Assembly: GCF_000380565.1 (NCBI RefSeq)
Contig: NZ_AQYJ01000020.1
Coordinates: 123,473-187,472, forward strand
From: Microbulbifer variabilis ATCC 700307
Lineage (GTDB): Bacteria; Pseudomonadota; Gammaproteobacteria; Pseudomonadales; Cellvibrionaceae
DNA: 64,000 nt
Direction: 5' to 3'
In this document: piece after piece, positions 55,966-64,000 of the stretch
Position numbering within the stretch: position 1 is the first letter of the stretch
How the letters are laid out: every line of letters begins with the position of its first letter
Program-made: the position numbers and the translations under genes
Notes under the pieces: model-generated
Seen by the model: the letters and a program-made list of their open reading frames with translations, nothing else
Told to the model about the DNA's origin: nothing
Databases searched by the model: none

Positions 55966-56535
55966 TTAAAGCTTGGTTAGGTTTTGACGCAGCAATTTGC
56001 TGGACCCGCGATATTTAACCTCAACCAAAATTTCTCCCGCCGCTTTTTCATTCGATATTTTCACTGGTAGTGAAAGACGATTCCTGCCGGCAAAAATATC
56101 GGTTTCCCACTGCAAGACTCTTCTGTGCTCATAGCCATCGAATGAAACATTATCTGGTAGCACGATACGGATTATTGCTCCAAGCATTTGCTGTTTACTG
56201 TGCAGAACAAAATGCACGGAACGAACTTCCGACAACCTGCTTGGCACTGGCTCCTGGGCTGTGTAATTGGCGACAGGAGACTTGATGCCTGGCAGAAGTA
56301 CAAACACTGTACTCATGGTGAGAAAAATCAGTGCCACTAATCCAAGGCGCACCAGAGAATCACCAACAATTTTCAGCCCAGATATCTCCGCGCGAAATTC
56401 AGGACCTCGTTGCTGTAACGCTCTGCGCAATAACCGTATTTCAAAGCCATTATCTGGCTCATCAAGTGGCAATGCACGTAACTGTCGCCGCAATTCATCA
56501 TCACTTAACAGATTTACAAATTCTCTTTCCGGCAT
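55966..56535 (-). CDS. Putative anti-sigma factor, one membrane span
   Basis: A 189-aa protein. N-terminal cytoplasmic part (1-60; D-D-E-L-R-R-Q-L-R-A-L-P) without the zinc motif H-x3-C-x2-C, one span at about 62-84 and a periplasmic domain of about 100 residues with beta character (V-H-F-V-L-H-S, L-S-L-P-V-K-I). The reading as anti-sigma factor comes from topology and its place 18 nt after the sigma gene; no family match is claimed. AGAGGA precedes the ATG. Confidence 0.65.
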   Translation of the reverse strand: MPEREFVNLLSDDELRRQLRALPLDEPDNGFEIRLLRRALQQRGPEFRAEISGLKIVGDSLVRLGLVALIFLTMSTVFVLLPGIKSPVANYTAQEPVPSRLSEVRSVHFVLHSKQQMLGAIIRIVLPDNVSFDGYEHRRVLQWETDIFAGRNRLSLPVKISNEKAAGEILVEVKYRGSSKLLRQNLTKL

Positions 56536-56553
56536 TGGCTTGTCCTCTACCTG

Positions 56554-57153
56554 TTAACACGGATGAACCTCACCAATGGTTCCCTCAGTAATAATTTTTT
56601 TTAATTTTTTATGGGCGCGATGCAAACGCGATTTTACGGTACCAACATTTATGTCGAGGATTTCTGCCACCTCACTGGCGGTGTACCCTTCCACATCGTG
56701 TAAAAGCACAACATCACGCCAACCCGGCCCCAACATTAGCAATGCTCGATTCAAAAGGCGCTCAAGATCCAGGTTGCTACAATGCTCAGATCTTCCATCG
56801 CTGCAGCTTTCTACATCCTGCAAGTCGAAACTTTCATCAATTGGCGATGCGCACTGTCTGCGATAAAGATCCACATAGCGGTGATAAAGCACCTTGACTA
56901 ACCAAGGCCCCAGGCGTTCGGTTTTCTCTAGGATCGAAACTTTATTTAACAAGCCAGACAATACATCCTGTACCAAGTCTTCCGCGTCTACACGACTCCC
57001 CGTCCAGCGATAAGCCATGCGATACATGGTGCGAATATATGGGTAAACCAGGCCAGAGAAATGCTCCTGGCTGGAACGTTTGTGAAACAATGCTTTTGGC
57101 CAGGTGTACAAACCACTACCCCCGGATTTCTTGGATAATAAAATCGCACCCAA
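56554..57153 (-). CDS. ECF-type RNA polymerase sigma factor
   Basis: Up to 199 aa. Region 2 is F-S-G-L-V-Y-P-Y-I-R-T-M-Y-R-M-A-Y-R-W-T-G with D-A-E-D-L-V-Q-D-V-L; region 4 is W-R-D-V-V-L-L-H-D-V-E-G-Y-T-A-S-E-V-A-E with G-T-V-K-S-R-L-H-R-A. No ATG opens the frame. The start is TTG at 57151-57153 or, with a better GGGGG site, TTG 14 codons later (57111). It directs transcription of envelope genes, probably its own cluster. Confidence 0.88.
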   Translation of the reverse strand: MGAILLSKKSGGSGLYTWPKALFHKRSSQEHFSGLVYPYIRTMYRMAYRWTGSRVDAEDLVQDVLSGLLNKVSILEKTERLGPWLVKVLYHRYVDLYRRQCASPIDESFDLQDVESCSDGRSEHCSNLDLERLLNRALLMLGPGWRDVVLLHDVEGYTASEVAEILDINVGTVKSRLHRAHKKLKKIITEGTIGEVHPC

Positions 57154-57183
57154 GTGCCTACAAAAAGAGTGACACTGCGCAAG

Positions 57184-57208
57184 TAGACGAAAAAATCGAA
57201 AAGCGTTC
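57184..57208 (-). promoter_or_regulatory. Candidate ECF promoter of the sigma-factor cluster
   Basis: On the minus strand GAAC (57205-57208) and CGTCTA (57184-57189) are separated by 15 nt, which resembles the bipartite GAAC / CGTC promoters of ECF factors but is one or two nt shorter than usual. It would autoregulate the cluster. Confidence 0.3.
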
Positions 57209-57299
57209 GTTGTGCGAGCTGTGCAAGAAATCTAGCAGCGTAGAAATAAGAAGTAGGGAAAAGGTATATTTACGCGTGAACTTGGGTGACGAAGGAGGA

Positions 57300-57323
57300 C
57301 CCCGGTAGCCTTAGCCGCCGGGG
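57300..57323 (-). terminator. GC-rich hairpin after rlmB
   Basis: CCCCGG (57300-57305) and CCGGGG (57318-57323) form a 6-bp stem, 32 nt past the rlmB stop. No T-run. It separates rnr-rlmB from the sigma cluster. Confidence 0.4.
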
Positions 57324-57354
57324 GTAAGTGTGATAAAGGGGCAAAGAGCAGTGC

Positions 57355-58110
57355 CTAGCTACTGCGTTGACGCACCGCTTCAAACAGGCAGACACCCGTG
57401 GCAACTGAAACATTTAAACTGCTAACCTCACCTGCCATAGGAATTTTAATCAGGTGATCACAGTGTTCACGTGTCAATCTGCGTAAGCCGCTACCTTCAG
57501 CCCCCATCACCAATGCCAGCGGGCCTGTCAGTTGGCTCTGGTAAACATCCTGCGTAGCCTCTCCCGCCGCACCAAAAATCCACACGCCTGCCTGTTGCAA
57601 TTGCTGCAAAGTGCGTGCGAGATTAGTCACTGTGACAAAGGGCAGCACTTCAGCAGCTCCACAAGCAACTTTTCGGGCAGTTGGCGTTAGCCCGGCGGAC
57701 TTATCCTTAGGAGCAATTACCGCATGAACACCAGCTGCCTCAGCGGAGCGCAGACAAGCTCCCAAGTTATGGGGATCTGTTACGCCATCCAGGACCAGCA
57801 GGAAGGGTACCTCACTTTCCTTTTCAAGCTGTTCCAACATCCCCATCAGGAATTTTTCATCGTGGACTTTTGTTTTACCAGCACAAATGGCAATAACGCC
57901 CTGATGATTCGCACTCTCATCAACTTTTTCATCCAGGGCACGGCGGTCAACAAAGCGTATGGCAATGTCATTTTTATCCGCCTGTTGAATAATTTTTTGT
58001 AAGCGTTGGTCTTTACGGCCACGCAATAACATCAGCTCCCGCACATGCTGTGGGGACCCTTTTAACAACGCCTGCACCGCGTGCAGGCCATACACCAGTT
58101 CTTGGCTCAA
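57355..58110 (-). CDS. rlmB: 23S rRNA (guanosine-2251 2'-O)-methyltransferase
   Basis: A 251-aa SpoU (SPOUT) methyltransferase with an N-terminal L30e-like RNA-binding domain (1-75) and the knotted catalytic domain: L-D-G-V-T-D-P-H-N-L-G (motif 1), V-M-G-A-E-G-S-G (motif 2) and I-P-M-A-G-E-V-S-S-L-N-V-S-V-A-T (motif 3). The start is TTG at 58108-58110 with GAGGA upstream. It follows rnr by 15 nt, as in E. coli. Confidence 0.95.
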   Translation of the reverse strand: MSQELVYGLHAVQALLKGSPQHVRELMLLRGRKDQRLQKIIQQADKNDIAIRFVDRRALDEKVDESANHQGVIAICAGKTKVHDEKFLMGMLEQLEKESEVPFLLVLDGVTDPHNLGACLRSAEAAGVHAVIAPKDKSAGLTPTARKVACGAAEVLPFVTVTNLARTLQQLQQAGVWIFGAAGEATQDVYQSQLTGPLALVMGAEGSGLRRLTREHCDHLIKIPMAGEVSSLNVSVATGVCLFEAVRQRSS

Positions 58111-58125
58111 TTTAATCCTCGATCA

Positions 58126-60894
58126 CTATTTCTTTTTGCTTTTAGAAGAAGTTTTCTTCTTCTTTTTTACTTTGCCTGCGCGGGTCTTGGCCTTTTCTGC
58201 TTTCTGCGCCGCTTTGCGCGCAGCTACCGCAGGGCGCTTCCCACCTTTACGCGTAGGTGTACGCTTGCTGCCGCGACGCTTGACTGGAATATCTGTTTTT
58301 TGTTGATCCCCAGCCTCATCATCTGTCTTTTTCCTCGCAGAAGAAGATTTGCACTGCGCAGACTCCTCAACCAAAACGGTTTCTTTAGAGCCAACTTTAC
58401 GTTTGCGGAAAGGGGCTACCTCCGTAGAGGTTTCCGCATGCTTAGCCCAGGGGTTAGATACTGCTTTACTTCCCATTTTCTTCTTCTGTTTGCTCCGACG
58501 TTCTCGCTCCTGCTGGTGCTCTACCGCCATTTCCATCGCTCGAGCACTAACCCTGGTAGCCTCTTCCTTTTTACTCGCCGCTCTATTTTGTTTACTGCGC
58601 GGTATCAACCCCTCAAGGATAAAATCGACCTTACGTTCCTCCAGGTCGACTCTTGCTACCTGTACAGTAACCGAATCGCCAAGGTGATATCGCTTGCCAC
58701 TGCGCTCACCAATCAGCCGCTGATGAGCCTGCTCAAAGCGATAATAATCCTTCGGTAACGCAGTCACATGAATCAACCCCTCCACATAGAGGTTATCCAA
58801 TTCAACAAACAAACCGAAACCGGTCACTGCACTGATCACCCCCGGGTAGACTTCGCCTACATGATCCTGCAAATATTCACACTTAAGCCAACTAACCACA
58901 TCCCGTGTGGCGTCATCAGCGCGTCGCTCAGTCATGGAGCATTGCTCACCAAGCTGTAACATCGCTGGCATATCGTAAGGCAGTATCTGCTCCCGGCCGA
59001 TAGGCTTGGCACCCGGCACTGCATGAACCTTTTTGGCTACAGCTTGCTCATTGGCGCTTCCATTACGAACCAACCAGCGCAGGGCTCTATGCAACAAGAG
59101 GTCGGGATAACGACGGATAGGTGATGTAAAGTGAGCGTAAGCTCGATAATCCAAACCAAAGTGGCCGCGATTTTCCGGCTGGTATACCGCCTGGTTCATG
59201 GAGCGCAGCAGCATCACTTGGATAATATGAGCATCTGCACGGCCCTCAATCTGCTCTAGCAACTCCTGGAAATCTCTGGGCTGAGGTTCGGCTCCACCTG
59301 GCAGACGCAGCCCCAGCTCCCCCAAGTATTCGCGCAGGTTACTGAGTTTTTCTTCCTTGGGAGCATCGTGCACACGGTAAAGTGAAGGCAGCCCTGATAG
59401 TTCCATCAGGTTCGCCGCACAGACATTAGCCGCCAACATGCACTCTTCAATTAGCTTGTGGGCATCATTTCGCTCAACAGGAATAATGCGCTCAATTTTG
59501 CGATTACTGTCGAAGAGAATACGGGTCTCGGTTGTCTCAAAATCGATAGCCCCACGACGGTCACGAGCTCCACGTAATGCCAGATACAAGTCATGCAGGT
59601 TATCTAGATGCGGAGTAAGAGTCGCAAACTGCTTCCGCGTACCGCTAGCCCGGTTATCGCGTTCTGCGAGTATTTGGCCAACCTGGGTATAGGTAAGGCG
59701 GGCATGACTGCGCATCACACCCTCGAAGAAACGGTAATTAAGAATTTCACCGGTTCGATCAATATGCATCTCACACACCATGCACAACCGATCTACCATT
59801 GGATTGAGAGAGCAGAGTCCATTGGATAATTTTTCCGGCAACATGGGCACCACGAAATCGGGGAAATACACTGAATTTCCACGACTGTGCGCCTCCTCAT
59901 CCAAAGCGGAACCAGGGCGCACATAATGAGACACGTCGGCAATTGCCACCAGGAGCTTCCAGCTGTCATCTGCTTGCAACTCGCAGAAGACGGCATCGTC
60001 AAAATCTCGTGCGTCTTCACCATCAATAGTTACCAGAGGCAACTGGCGCAGATCTACTCGCGCCCTCTTGTCCTCCTCCAGCACCTCATCAGCAATTGCA
60101 TCCACCTCTGCCTGAAGAGCGCCGGGCCACGTATGCGGAATTCCGTAATTGCGAATTGCGACATCAATCTCCATACCCGGCGCCAAGTGATCACCGAGCA
60201 CCTCAATGACTTCTCCCTGGGGCACACGGTCACGCCCCGGTTGAGTCACGATTTTCACTACCACATACTGGCCGTGTTCCGTCCCCTCGGCATCCTCCGC
60301 CGCCACCATAATATCGAGATTAATACGGGGATTGTCAGGCCGCACAAAGCAGATGCCATTTTCCCGATAAAAGCGTCCAGCCAATTGCTCGGTGTTATGT
60401 TTAATAACCCGAACCACCGCACCTTCTCGCTTACCACGAAAACCGCCCGGGGTTTCTCGTACCAGGACTTCATCGCCATCAAATACTTTTCGCATCTGCC
60501 GGTGAGATAGAAACAAGTCCGTACCGCCATCACCGGGGATAACGAACCCGAAACCATCGCGGTGGCCAATAACACGACCGCGAACCAAGCTCATTTTATC
60601 CAGCACACCAAAATCGCCAGCGCGATTACTGGCAATCTGTCCATCACGAGACATAGCAATCAGGCGACGGCGTACCCCTTCCCGACGATCTTCGTCCTGA
60701 AGCTCCAAAAGCTCCGCTACTGCCTCCCAAGGCACAGGTCCAGCCTGTTGCTCTAAAAGCTGCAGTAGAAATTCACGACTAGGAACAGGTTTTTCATATT
60801 TCTCCGCCTCGCGCTGAGCATGCGGATCAGAAGCAAGGGGCTCTGAGGTATTCTTTTGTGTCAAAACAGCATCCGTTGTTGAGGTAGCCACCAA
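58126..60894 (-). CDS. rnr: Ribonuclease R
   Basis: Up to 922 aa, longer than E. coli RNase R (813). N-terminal winged helix, two cold-shock domains, RNB catalytic domain with G-E-D-A-R-D-F-D-D-A-V, S1 domain near 640-720, then about 180 residues rich in Lys, Arg and Ser, ending K-K-K-K-K-T-S-S-K-S-K-K-K. It degrades structured RNA 3' to 5'. The start is TTG 60894 or GTG 60891; neither has a strong site. Confidence 0.95.
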   Translation of the reverse strand: MVATSTTDAVLTQKNTSEPLASDPHAQREAEKYEKPVPSREFLLQLLEQQAGPVPWEAVAELLELQDEDRREGVRRRLIAMSRDGQIASNRAGDFGVLDKMSLVRGRVIGHRDGFGFVIPGDGGTDLFLSHRQMRKVFDGDEVLVRETPGGFRGKREGAVVRVIKHNTEQLAGRFYRENGICFVRPDNPRINLDIMVAAEDAEGTEHGQYVVVKIVTQPGRDRVPQGEVIEVLGDHLAPGMEIDVAIRNYGIPHTWPGALQAEVDAIADEVLEEDKRARVDLRQLPLVTIDGEDARDFDDAVFCELQADDSWKLLVAIADVSHYVRPGSALDEEAHSRGNSVYFPDFVVPMLPEKLSNGLCSLNPMVDRLCMVCEMHIDRTGEILNYRFFEGVMRSHARLTYTQVGQILAERDNRASGTRKQFATLTPHLDNLHDLYLALRGARDRRGAIDFETTETRILFDSNRKIERIIPVERNDAHKLIEECMLAANVCAANLMELSGLPSLYRVHDAPKEEKLSNLREYLGELGLRLPGGAEPQPRDFQELLEQIEGRADAHIIQVMLLRSMNQAVYQPENRGHFGLDYRAYAHFTSPIRRYPDLLLHRALRWLVRNGSANEQAVAKKVHAVPGAKPIGREQILPYDMPAMLQLGEQCSMTERRADDATRDVVSWLKCEYLQDHVGEVYPGVISAVTGFGLFVELDNLYVEGLIHVTALPKDYYRFEQAHQRLIGERSGKRYHLGDSVTVQVARVDLEERKVDFILEGLIPRSKQNRAASKKEEATRVSARAMEMAVEHQQERERRSKQKKKMGSKAVSNPWAKHAETSTEVAPFRKRKVGSKETVLVEESAQCKSSSARKKTDDEAGDQQKTDIPVKRRGSKRTPTRKGGKRPAVAARKAAQKAEKAKTRAGKVKKKKKTSSKSKKK

Positions 60895-61050
60895 CTATAT
60901 GGTGACATCCGGAGGTTATCCGGTTAAAGGCAGGCGGCAGAGATAGAGAGTAATTGATCAAGATTTCGCCGCTATTGCACGCATTATAAGCGATTTCGCC
61001 AAATTTCCCCTAGCATCAGATGATATGTTGAAATAGGCGCAACAAAACCG

Positions 61051-61079
61051 TTGACACCCCCCTTCCGGATCCTTATAGT
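61051..61079 (+). promoter_or_regulatory. tRNA-Leu promoter
   Basis: Consensus TTGACA (61051-61056), 17-bp spacer, TATAGT (61074-61079), followed by a GC-rich discriminator, 31 bp before the tRNA. Confidence 0.85.
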
Positions 61080-61109
61080 TCGCGTCCTCAACGAAACACA
61101 CGTTGATTT

Positions 61110-61196
61110 GCCCAGGTGGCGGAATTGGTAGACGCGCTAGCTTCAGGTGCTAGTGACCTAACGGTCGTGGAGGTTCAAGTCCTCTCCTGGGCACCA
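61110..61196 (+). tRNA. tRNA-Leu (anticodon CAG)
   Basis: An 87-nt class II tRNA: acceptor stem GCCCAGG/CCTGGGC, anticodon stem CTAGC/GCTAG with loop TTCAGGT (anticodon CAG, reads CUG), long variable arm and T-loop GTTCAAGTC. CCA is encoded. No flanking integrase is seen. Confidence 0.97.
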
Positions 61197-61204
61197 ATTC
61201 CTAA

Positions 61205-61235
61205 AAGGCTGACTCGAAAGAGTCGGCCTTTTTTT
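61205..61235 (+). terminator. Terminator of tRNA-Leu
   Basis: AAGGCTGACTC (61205-61215), GAAA loop, GAGTCGGCCTT (61220-61230) with one wobble pair, then a seven-T run. Confidence 0.92.
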
Positions 61236-61331
61236 GTTGTGAAATACTTAAACTCTTAGCAAGTCTTCCTCCTTGATCCCTACCTTCTTCTGTTAAACGT
61301 CTTCCCCAAATTGCTGTAGTTAAGAGAAATA

Positions 61332-61361
61332 AAAAAGCCGGTCCTCAAGGGCCGGCTTTTT
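61332..61361. terminator. Bidirectional terminator at the end of the adhesin gene
   Basis: AAAAAGCCGGTCC (61332-61344), TCAA loop, complementary arm 61349-61361 with one wobble pair and T-runs on both strands. It ends the adhesin gene 32 nt after its stop. Confidence 0.88.
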
Positions 61362-61393
61362 ACTCAGAGAATAACTTTAATTACCGAGATAAA

Positions 61394-64000
61394 TCAGCCC
61401 CCTGCACTGCCAGCCAAAGGTACTATCTCACCGATAACGTCAGCAGGTGCCTCGCTGACCCCCTCATCCAGCACTGCATCAAATTCCGAGCCTGGAACAG
61501 GTTCACCACCAGCAGAAACTGTAGAGGGCAATAGCTCCCCAGACTTAAGTCGCATCTCAGGAGAGTTCACTGCATCCACACCGCTACTATATGGTTTAAC
61601 AGCGCTGAAAATTGCCGGGTCAACTTGGGTAAAATCCTCTACCGCATTTTGTACCGCAGATTTCAGCCCTTGAGAGGCCTGAGACCCTGCTATCGATTGA
61701 AGCTCATCACCAGTACTGGTAACGGTAGGGACTTGGCCAATAAAGTCCGGCTCATAGTAACTTACTGAATAAATATCCAGAGTGTCAGATACATCCAATC
61801 GTAAAGGATTAACTGACTCACCGATAATCGTCCACAGCTTCGTATCTGTGCCTAACTTCACAGTAGAGGCCGTAATATGGGTATCACCATATGTCTCGGC
61901 GGTTAGTGCTCCAAAGTTTGAGCTGGCCAATTCCACATTACCCCGGCCTGCATTTATCTCATCAATAACCAGGTCTCCCTGGGATAAAACACTGATATTA
62001 ATATCTGCACCAGATGTCGCTATAGCAAGGGTATTCACTTCAACTTCAATATTTACATCACCAGCAACAGTCAACTCAGCTCTGCTAGCCTTAAGGCTGC
62101 CACCAATAGTATCCGATGAGCTGCTAGTAATATTAATATCGCCTTCACCATCATATCCAAGGCGCACACCACTGGCAGCGAATATGAGTCCGGCCCCATC
62201 CAAATTAAAGTTACTGGAATTATCTCCTCCATTTACGAAATCAAAACCTAAATCTGTCTCCAGTGTGAGCGAACCATCGGTATTATCCAGATATTCAAAA
62301 CCGTCAAATATAAAATTACCTACAAGGTTACCGTTTGAATTTATCTGCCAAGTGGCCCCAGAGAGATTGTATTGGAAGGAGTCATTCCCACTTCCACCGG
62401 ATAACTGTGTATTTTGAGCACTATCCGCATCTACTTGCACATAGTCATCACCAGCACCCAACGACACAGTACTGATAGTGGTTCCAGCCAATAGCACTGA
62501 ATCATTGCCTGCCCCTGTATCAATTTCGGTGAGCGTTCCGCCTGACAGTTTGAACTGGTCACCCCCTCCACCAGCAAAAATAGATTCTACACCGCTGAAG
62601 ATCAGGGTTTCGCCCGCGCTACTGACACTCTGTTGAGAGTCGCTAATATTCCATTCAGCATCTATATCTGCACCATAGATGACATCACTTCCGCTACCGG
62701 CAGTTAGACTTTCCAAGCCCTCAAAAGTCACTCCTCCAATGGTCATCGTATCCAGAGCACTGAACAGGTATTCACCGCTTACATCTTGTCCTACATATGT
62801 TCCTGCACCTTGAACTAGTTCGAGATTCTCAAAAACTACAGTTAAACTATTTACCAGAGCTTCAGCTCCACCATTTACCAGTGAGTTATTTGAACTTGTT
62901 GATGTCCAAACTGCCCCATCTGAGCTAACGGAATCGTTCCCGCCAGCACCATCTATTGTTTCGAGCCCGGTAAAATCAATTCCGGCCACACTGATATCGC
63001 CAGTAGAGCCCAACACGAAATCATCATTATCCTCGGTACCTAGCAATAAACTACCCGCACCGGTGGTGTTTACCGTCTCCAAGCCACTGAAGTTAATCCC
63101 CGCAGTTTTAAGAGCCTGGGCTCCTTGCAATTCAAAAAGCGCTGAGTCGTTAGTATTTGTCAGGACAGGAGTATTAGCGCTGAAGATGCCGCTAAATATA
63201 AGCGAGCCTGCAACAAGCTGATTTTCAGTCTCGGTTAGTGCTAATCCATCACTATAGGTACTGGCATCCAAGCTGTCCTCACCGCCATTGCCATCCACCG
63301 CTGACATACCAGTGATGGTCATACCATACACTTCAACATCTCCATCAGACACTAAAGTAAATGCATCTGCATTACCTGTGCCCAACAAATCTGCATTATT
63401 TACAGTAAGGGTTTCTACACCAGAAAAACTTATGCTGCTATTAGTGGCCTCGAAATTACTCCCCGCAAGAACCCAGTCTGCACCACTAGCCCCAACAACA
63501 TTATCACTGCCTCCCTGCGCATCTACACTACCAACGCCGCTAAAGGCAATACCGTAACTTGTAACTGCATTGCTACCATCAACCACAAAATTGTCAGCAT
63601 TACTGGTGCCGAACAATGTTCCTGTGAGAGCGGTAAAAATGCCATCAAAAATCAAACTCCCGGCCGATACTTGGTTATCAGCTCCAGTAAGAGCAAGACC
63701 ATCAGCAAAAGAAACTGCATCCAGGCTGTTATTTCCTCCCTGGCCATCCACTGCAGACATTCCAGAGACAACCATTGAATAGGCTTCAACATCGCCATCA
63801 GACTGAAGAATAAATGCATCTGCACCGCTACTACCCAACAAGCTGGCATTGACCGCGGTGAGGGACTCTACATTGGAGAAGGTAATACTGCTGTTGCTGG
63901 CTTGTTTGCTACTGCCGGTTAAGATCCAGTTGGCACCATCGGCACCGATCACACTGTCACTGCCATCCAGGGCATTGATCGTGCTCAAGCCGCTGAAGGC
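61394..64000 (-). CDS. Large repeat adhesin, C-terminal part (partial)
   Basis: The open frame runs past the right edge; 868 codons are visible, so the N-terminus is missing. Two copies of a 151-residue unit (G-S-D-S-V-I-G... and G-S-D-N-V-V-G...) are in tandem at the N-terminal side, each with sub-repeats of the form F-S-G-V-E-(S/T)-L and D-A-F-x-L-x-S-D-G-D-V-E. Then shorter G-x-G-x-D repeats and a beta-helical, FHA-like stretch (G-D-I-N-I-T, G-N-V-E-L-A). It ends with an acidic, Pro/Gly tail (G-S-A-G-G). This is probably a surface or secreted protein of the filamentous haemagglutinin/TPS type. Ser, Gly, Asp and Asn dominate; cysteine is absent. Confidence 0.8.
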   Translation of the reverse strand, partial: AFSGLSTINALDGSDSVIGADGANWILTGSSKQASNSSITFSNVESLTAVNASLLGSSGADAFILQSDGDVEAYSMVVSGMSAVDGQGGNNSLDAVSFADGLALTGADNQVSAGSLIFDGIFTALTGTLFGTSNADNFVVDGSNAVTSYGIAFSGVGSVDAQGGSDNVVGASGADWVLAGSNFEATNSSISFSGVETLTVNNADLLGTGNADAFTLVSDGDVEVYGMTITGMSAVDGNGGEDSLDASTYSDGLALTETENQLVAGSLIFSGIFSANTPVLTNTNDSALFELQGAQALKTAGINFSGLETVNTTGAGSLLLGTEDNDDFVLGSTGDISVAGIDFTGLETIDGAGGNDSVSSDGAVWTSTSSNNSLVNGGAEALVNSLTVVFENLELVQGAGTYVGQDVSGEYLFSALDTMTIGGVTFEGLESLTAGSGSDVIYGADIDAEWNISDSQQSVSSAGETLIFSGVESIFAGGGGDQFKLSGGTLTEIDTGAGNDSVLLAGTTISTVSLGAGDDYVQVDADSAQNTQLSGGSGNDSFQYNLSGATWQINSNGNLVGNFIFDGFEYLDNTDGSLTLETDLGFDFVNGGDNSSNFNLDGAGLIFAASGVRLGYDGEGDINITSSSSDTIGGSLKASRAELTVAGDVNIEVEVNTLAIATSGADINISVLSQGDLVIDEINAGRGNVELASSNFGALTAETYGDTHITASTVKLGTDTKLWTIIGESVNPLRLDVSDTLDIYSVSYYEPDFIGQVPTVTSTGDELQSIAGSQASQGLKSAVQNAVEDFTQVDPAIFSAVKPYSSGVDAVNSPEMRLKSGELLPSTVSAGGEPVPGSEFDAVLDEGVSEAPADVIGEIVPLAGSAGG

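Noticed and set aside
61110..61240. tRNA-Leu as integration site of a genomic island
   Set aside because: No integrase, no repeat of the tRNA 3' end in the window; ordinary terminators follow.

Overview
The window is chromosomal DNA of a gammaproteobacterium. Gene content and order point to the Cellvibrionales, with Microbulbifer as the closest guess. The pointers are a leu/isovalerate (liu) operon under a MerR-type LiuR, a FimX-like degenerate GGDEF/EAL protein close to serB and its divergent ahpA/ytjB neighbour, the efp-epmA and divergent epmB set, a periplasmic catalase with an ankyrin partner, and the carboxyspermidine route to spermidine. The genus is inferred; the class is well supported. 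No phage, integrase, insertion sequence or CRISPR array was seen. Housekeeping genes fill most of the window.

Layout. 1-5.1 kb: the end of an AraC regulator, two small DUF proteins, an SDR, a multicopper oxidase and an AT-rich patch with a small secreted orphan. 5.2-12.5 kb: the liuRABCDE operon, which takes isovaleryl-CoA to acetoacetate and acetyl-CoA, with a perfect LiuR-type operator in front. 12.5-23.1 kb: ahpA/ytjB and serB (divergent), a very small lipoprotein gene, an M1 peptidase lipoprotein, a Tat-exported PhoD phosphatase, a FimX-like protein and epmB. 23.8-28.1 kb: a heme-oxygenase-like diiron protein paired with a class II aldolase, then efp, epmA and a GNAT. 28.2-38.2 kb: cysE, srkA, katB-ankB, small membrane, VOC and cupin proteins, acs, a DUF523 protein and a polysaccharide deacetylase. 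38.2-39.5 kb: panC-panD.

39.8-46.9 kb: speA, a carboxynorspermidine/carboxyspermidine dehydrogenase, nspC and speB together turn arginine into agmatine, putrescine, carboxyspermidine and spermidine. Two secreted paralogues of the DUF6515 type bracket this set. 46.9-51.7 kb: a YcaQ-like glycosylase, dnaB, rplI, a polytopic membrane protein, rpsR and rpsF, with a promoter, a leader hairpin and an unusual duplicated 26-bp block upstream. 52-53.9 kb: an alpha/beta hydrolase and an ICL/PEPM-family protein.

54-57.2 kb: the least explained cluster, an ECF sigma factor, a one-span membrane protein placed as its anti-sigma factor, an exported coiled-coil protein and a TPR plus outer-membrane beta-barrel protein. 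57.3-61.2 kb: rlmB, rnr and tRNA-Leu(CAG). 61.4 kb to the edge: the C-terminal part of a very large repeat adhesin.

Many real starts in this genome are TTG or GTG with a good Shine-Dalgarno sequence, so several starts given here were chosen on the ribosome binding site.
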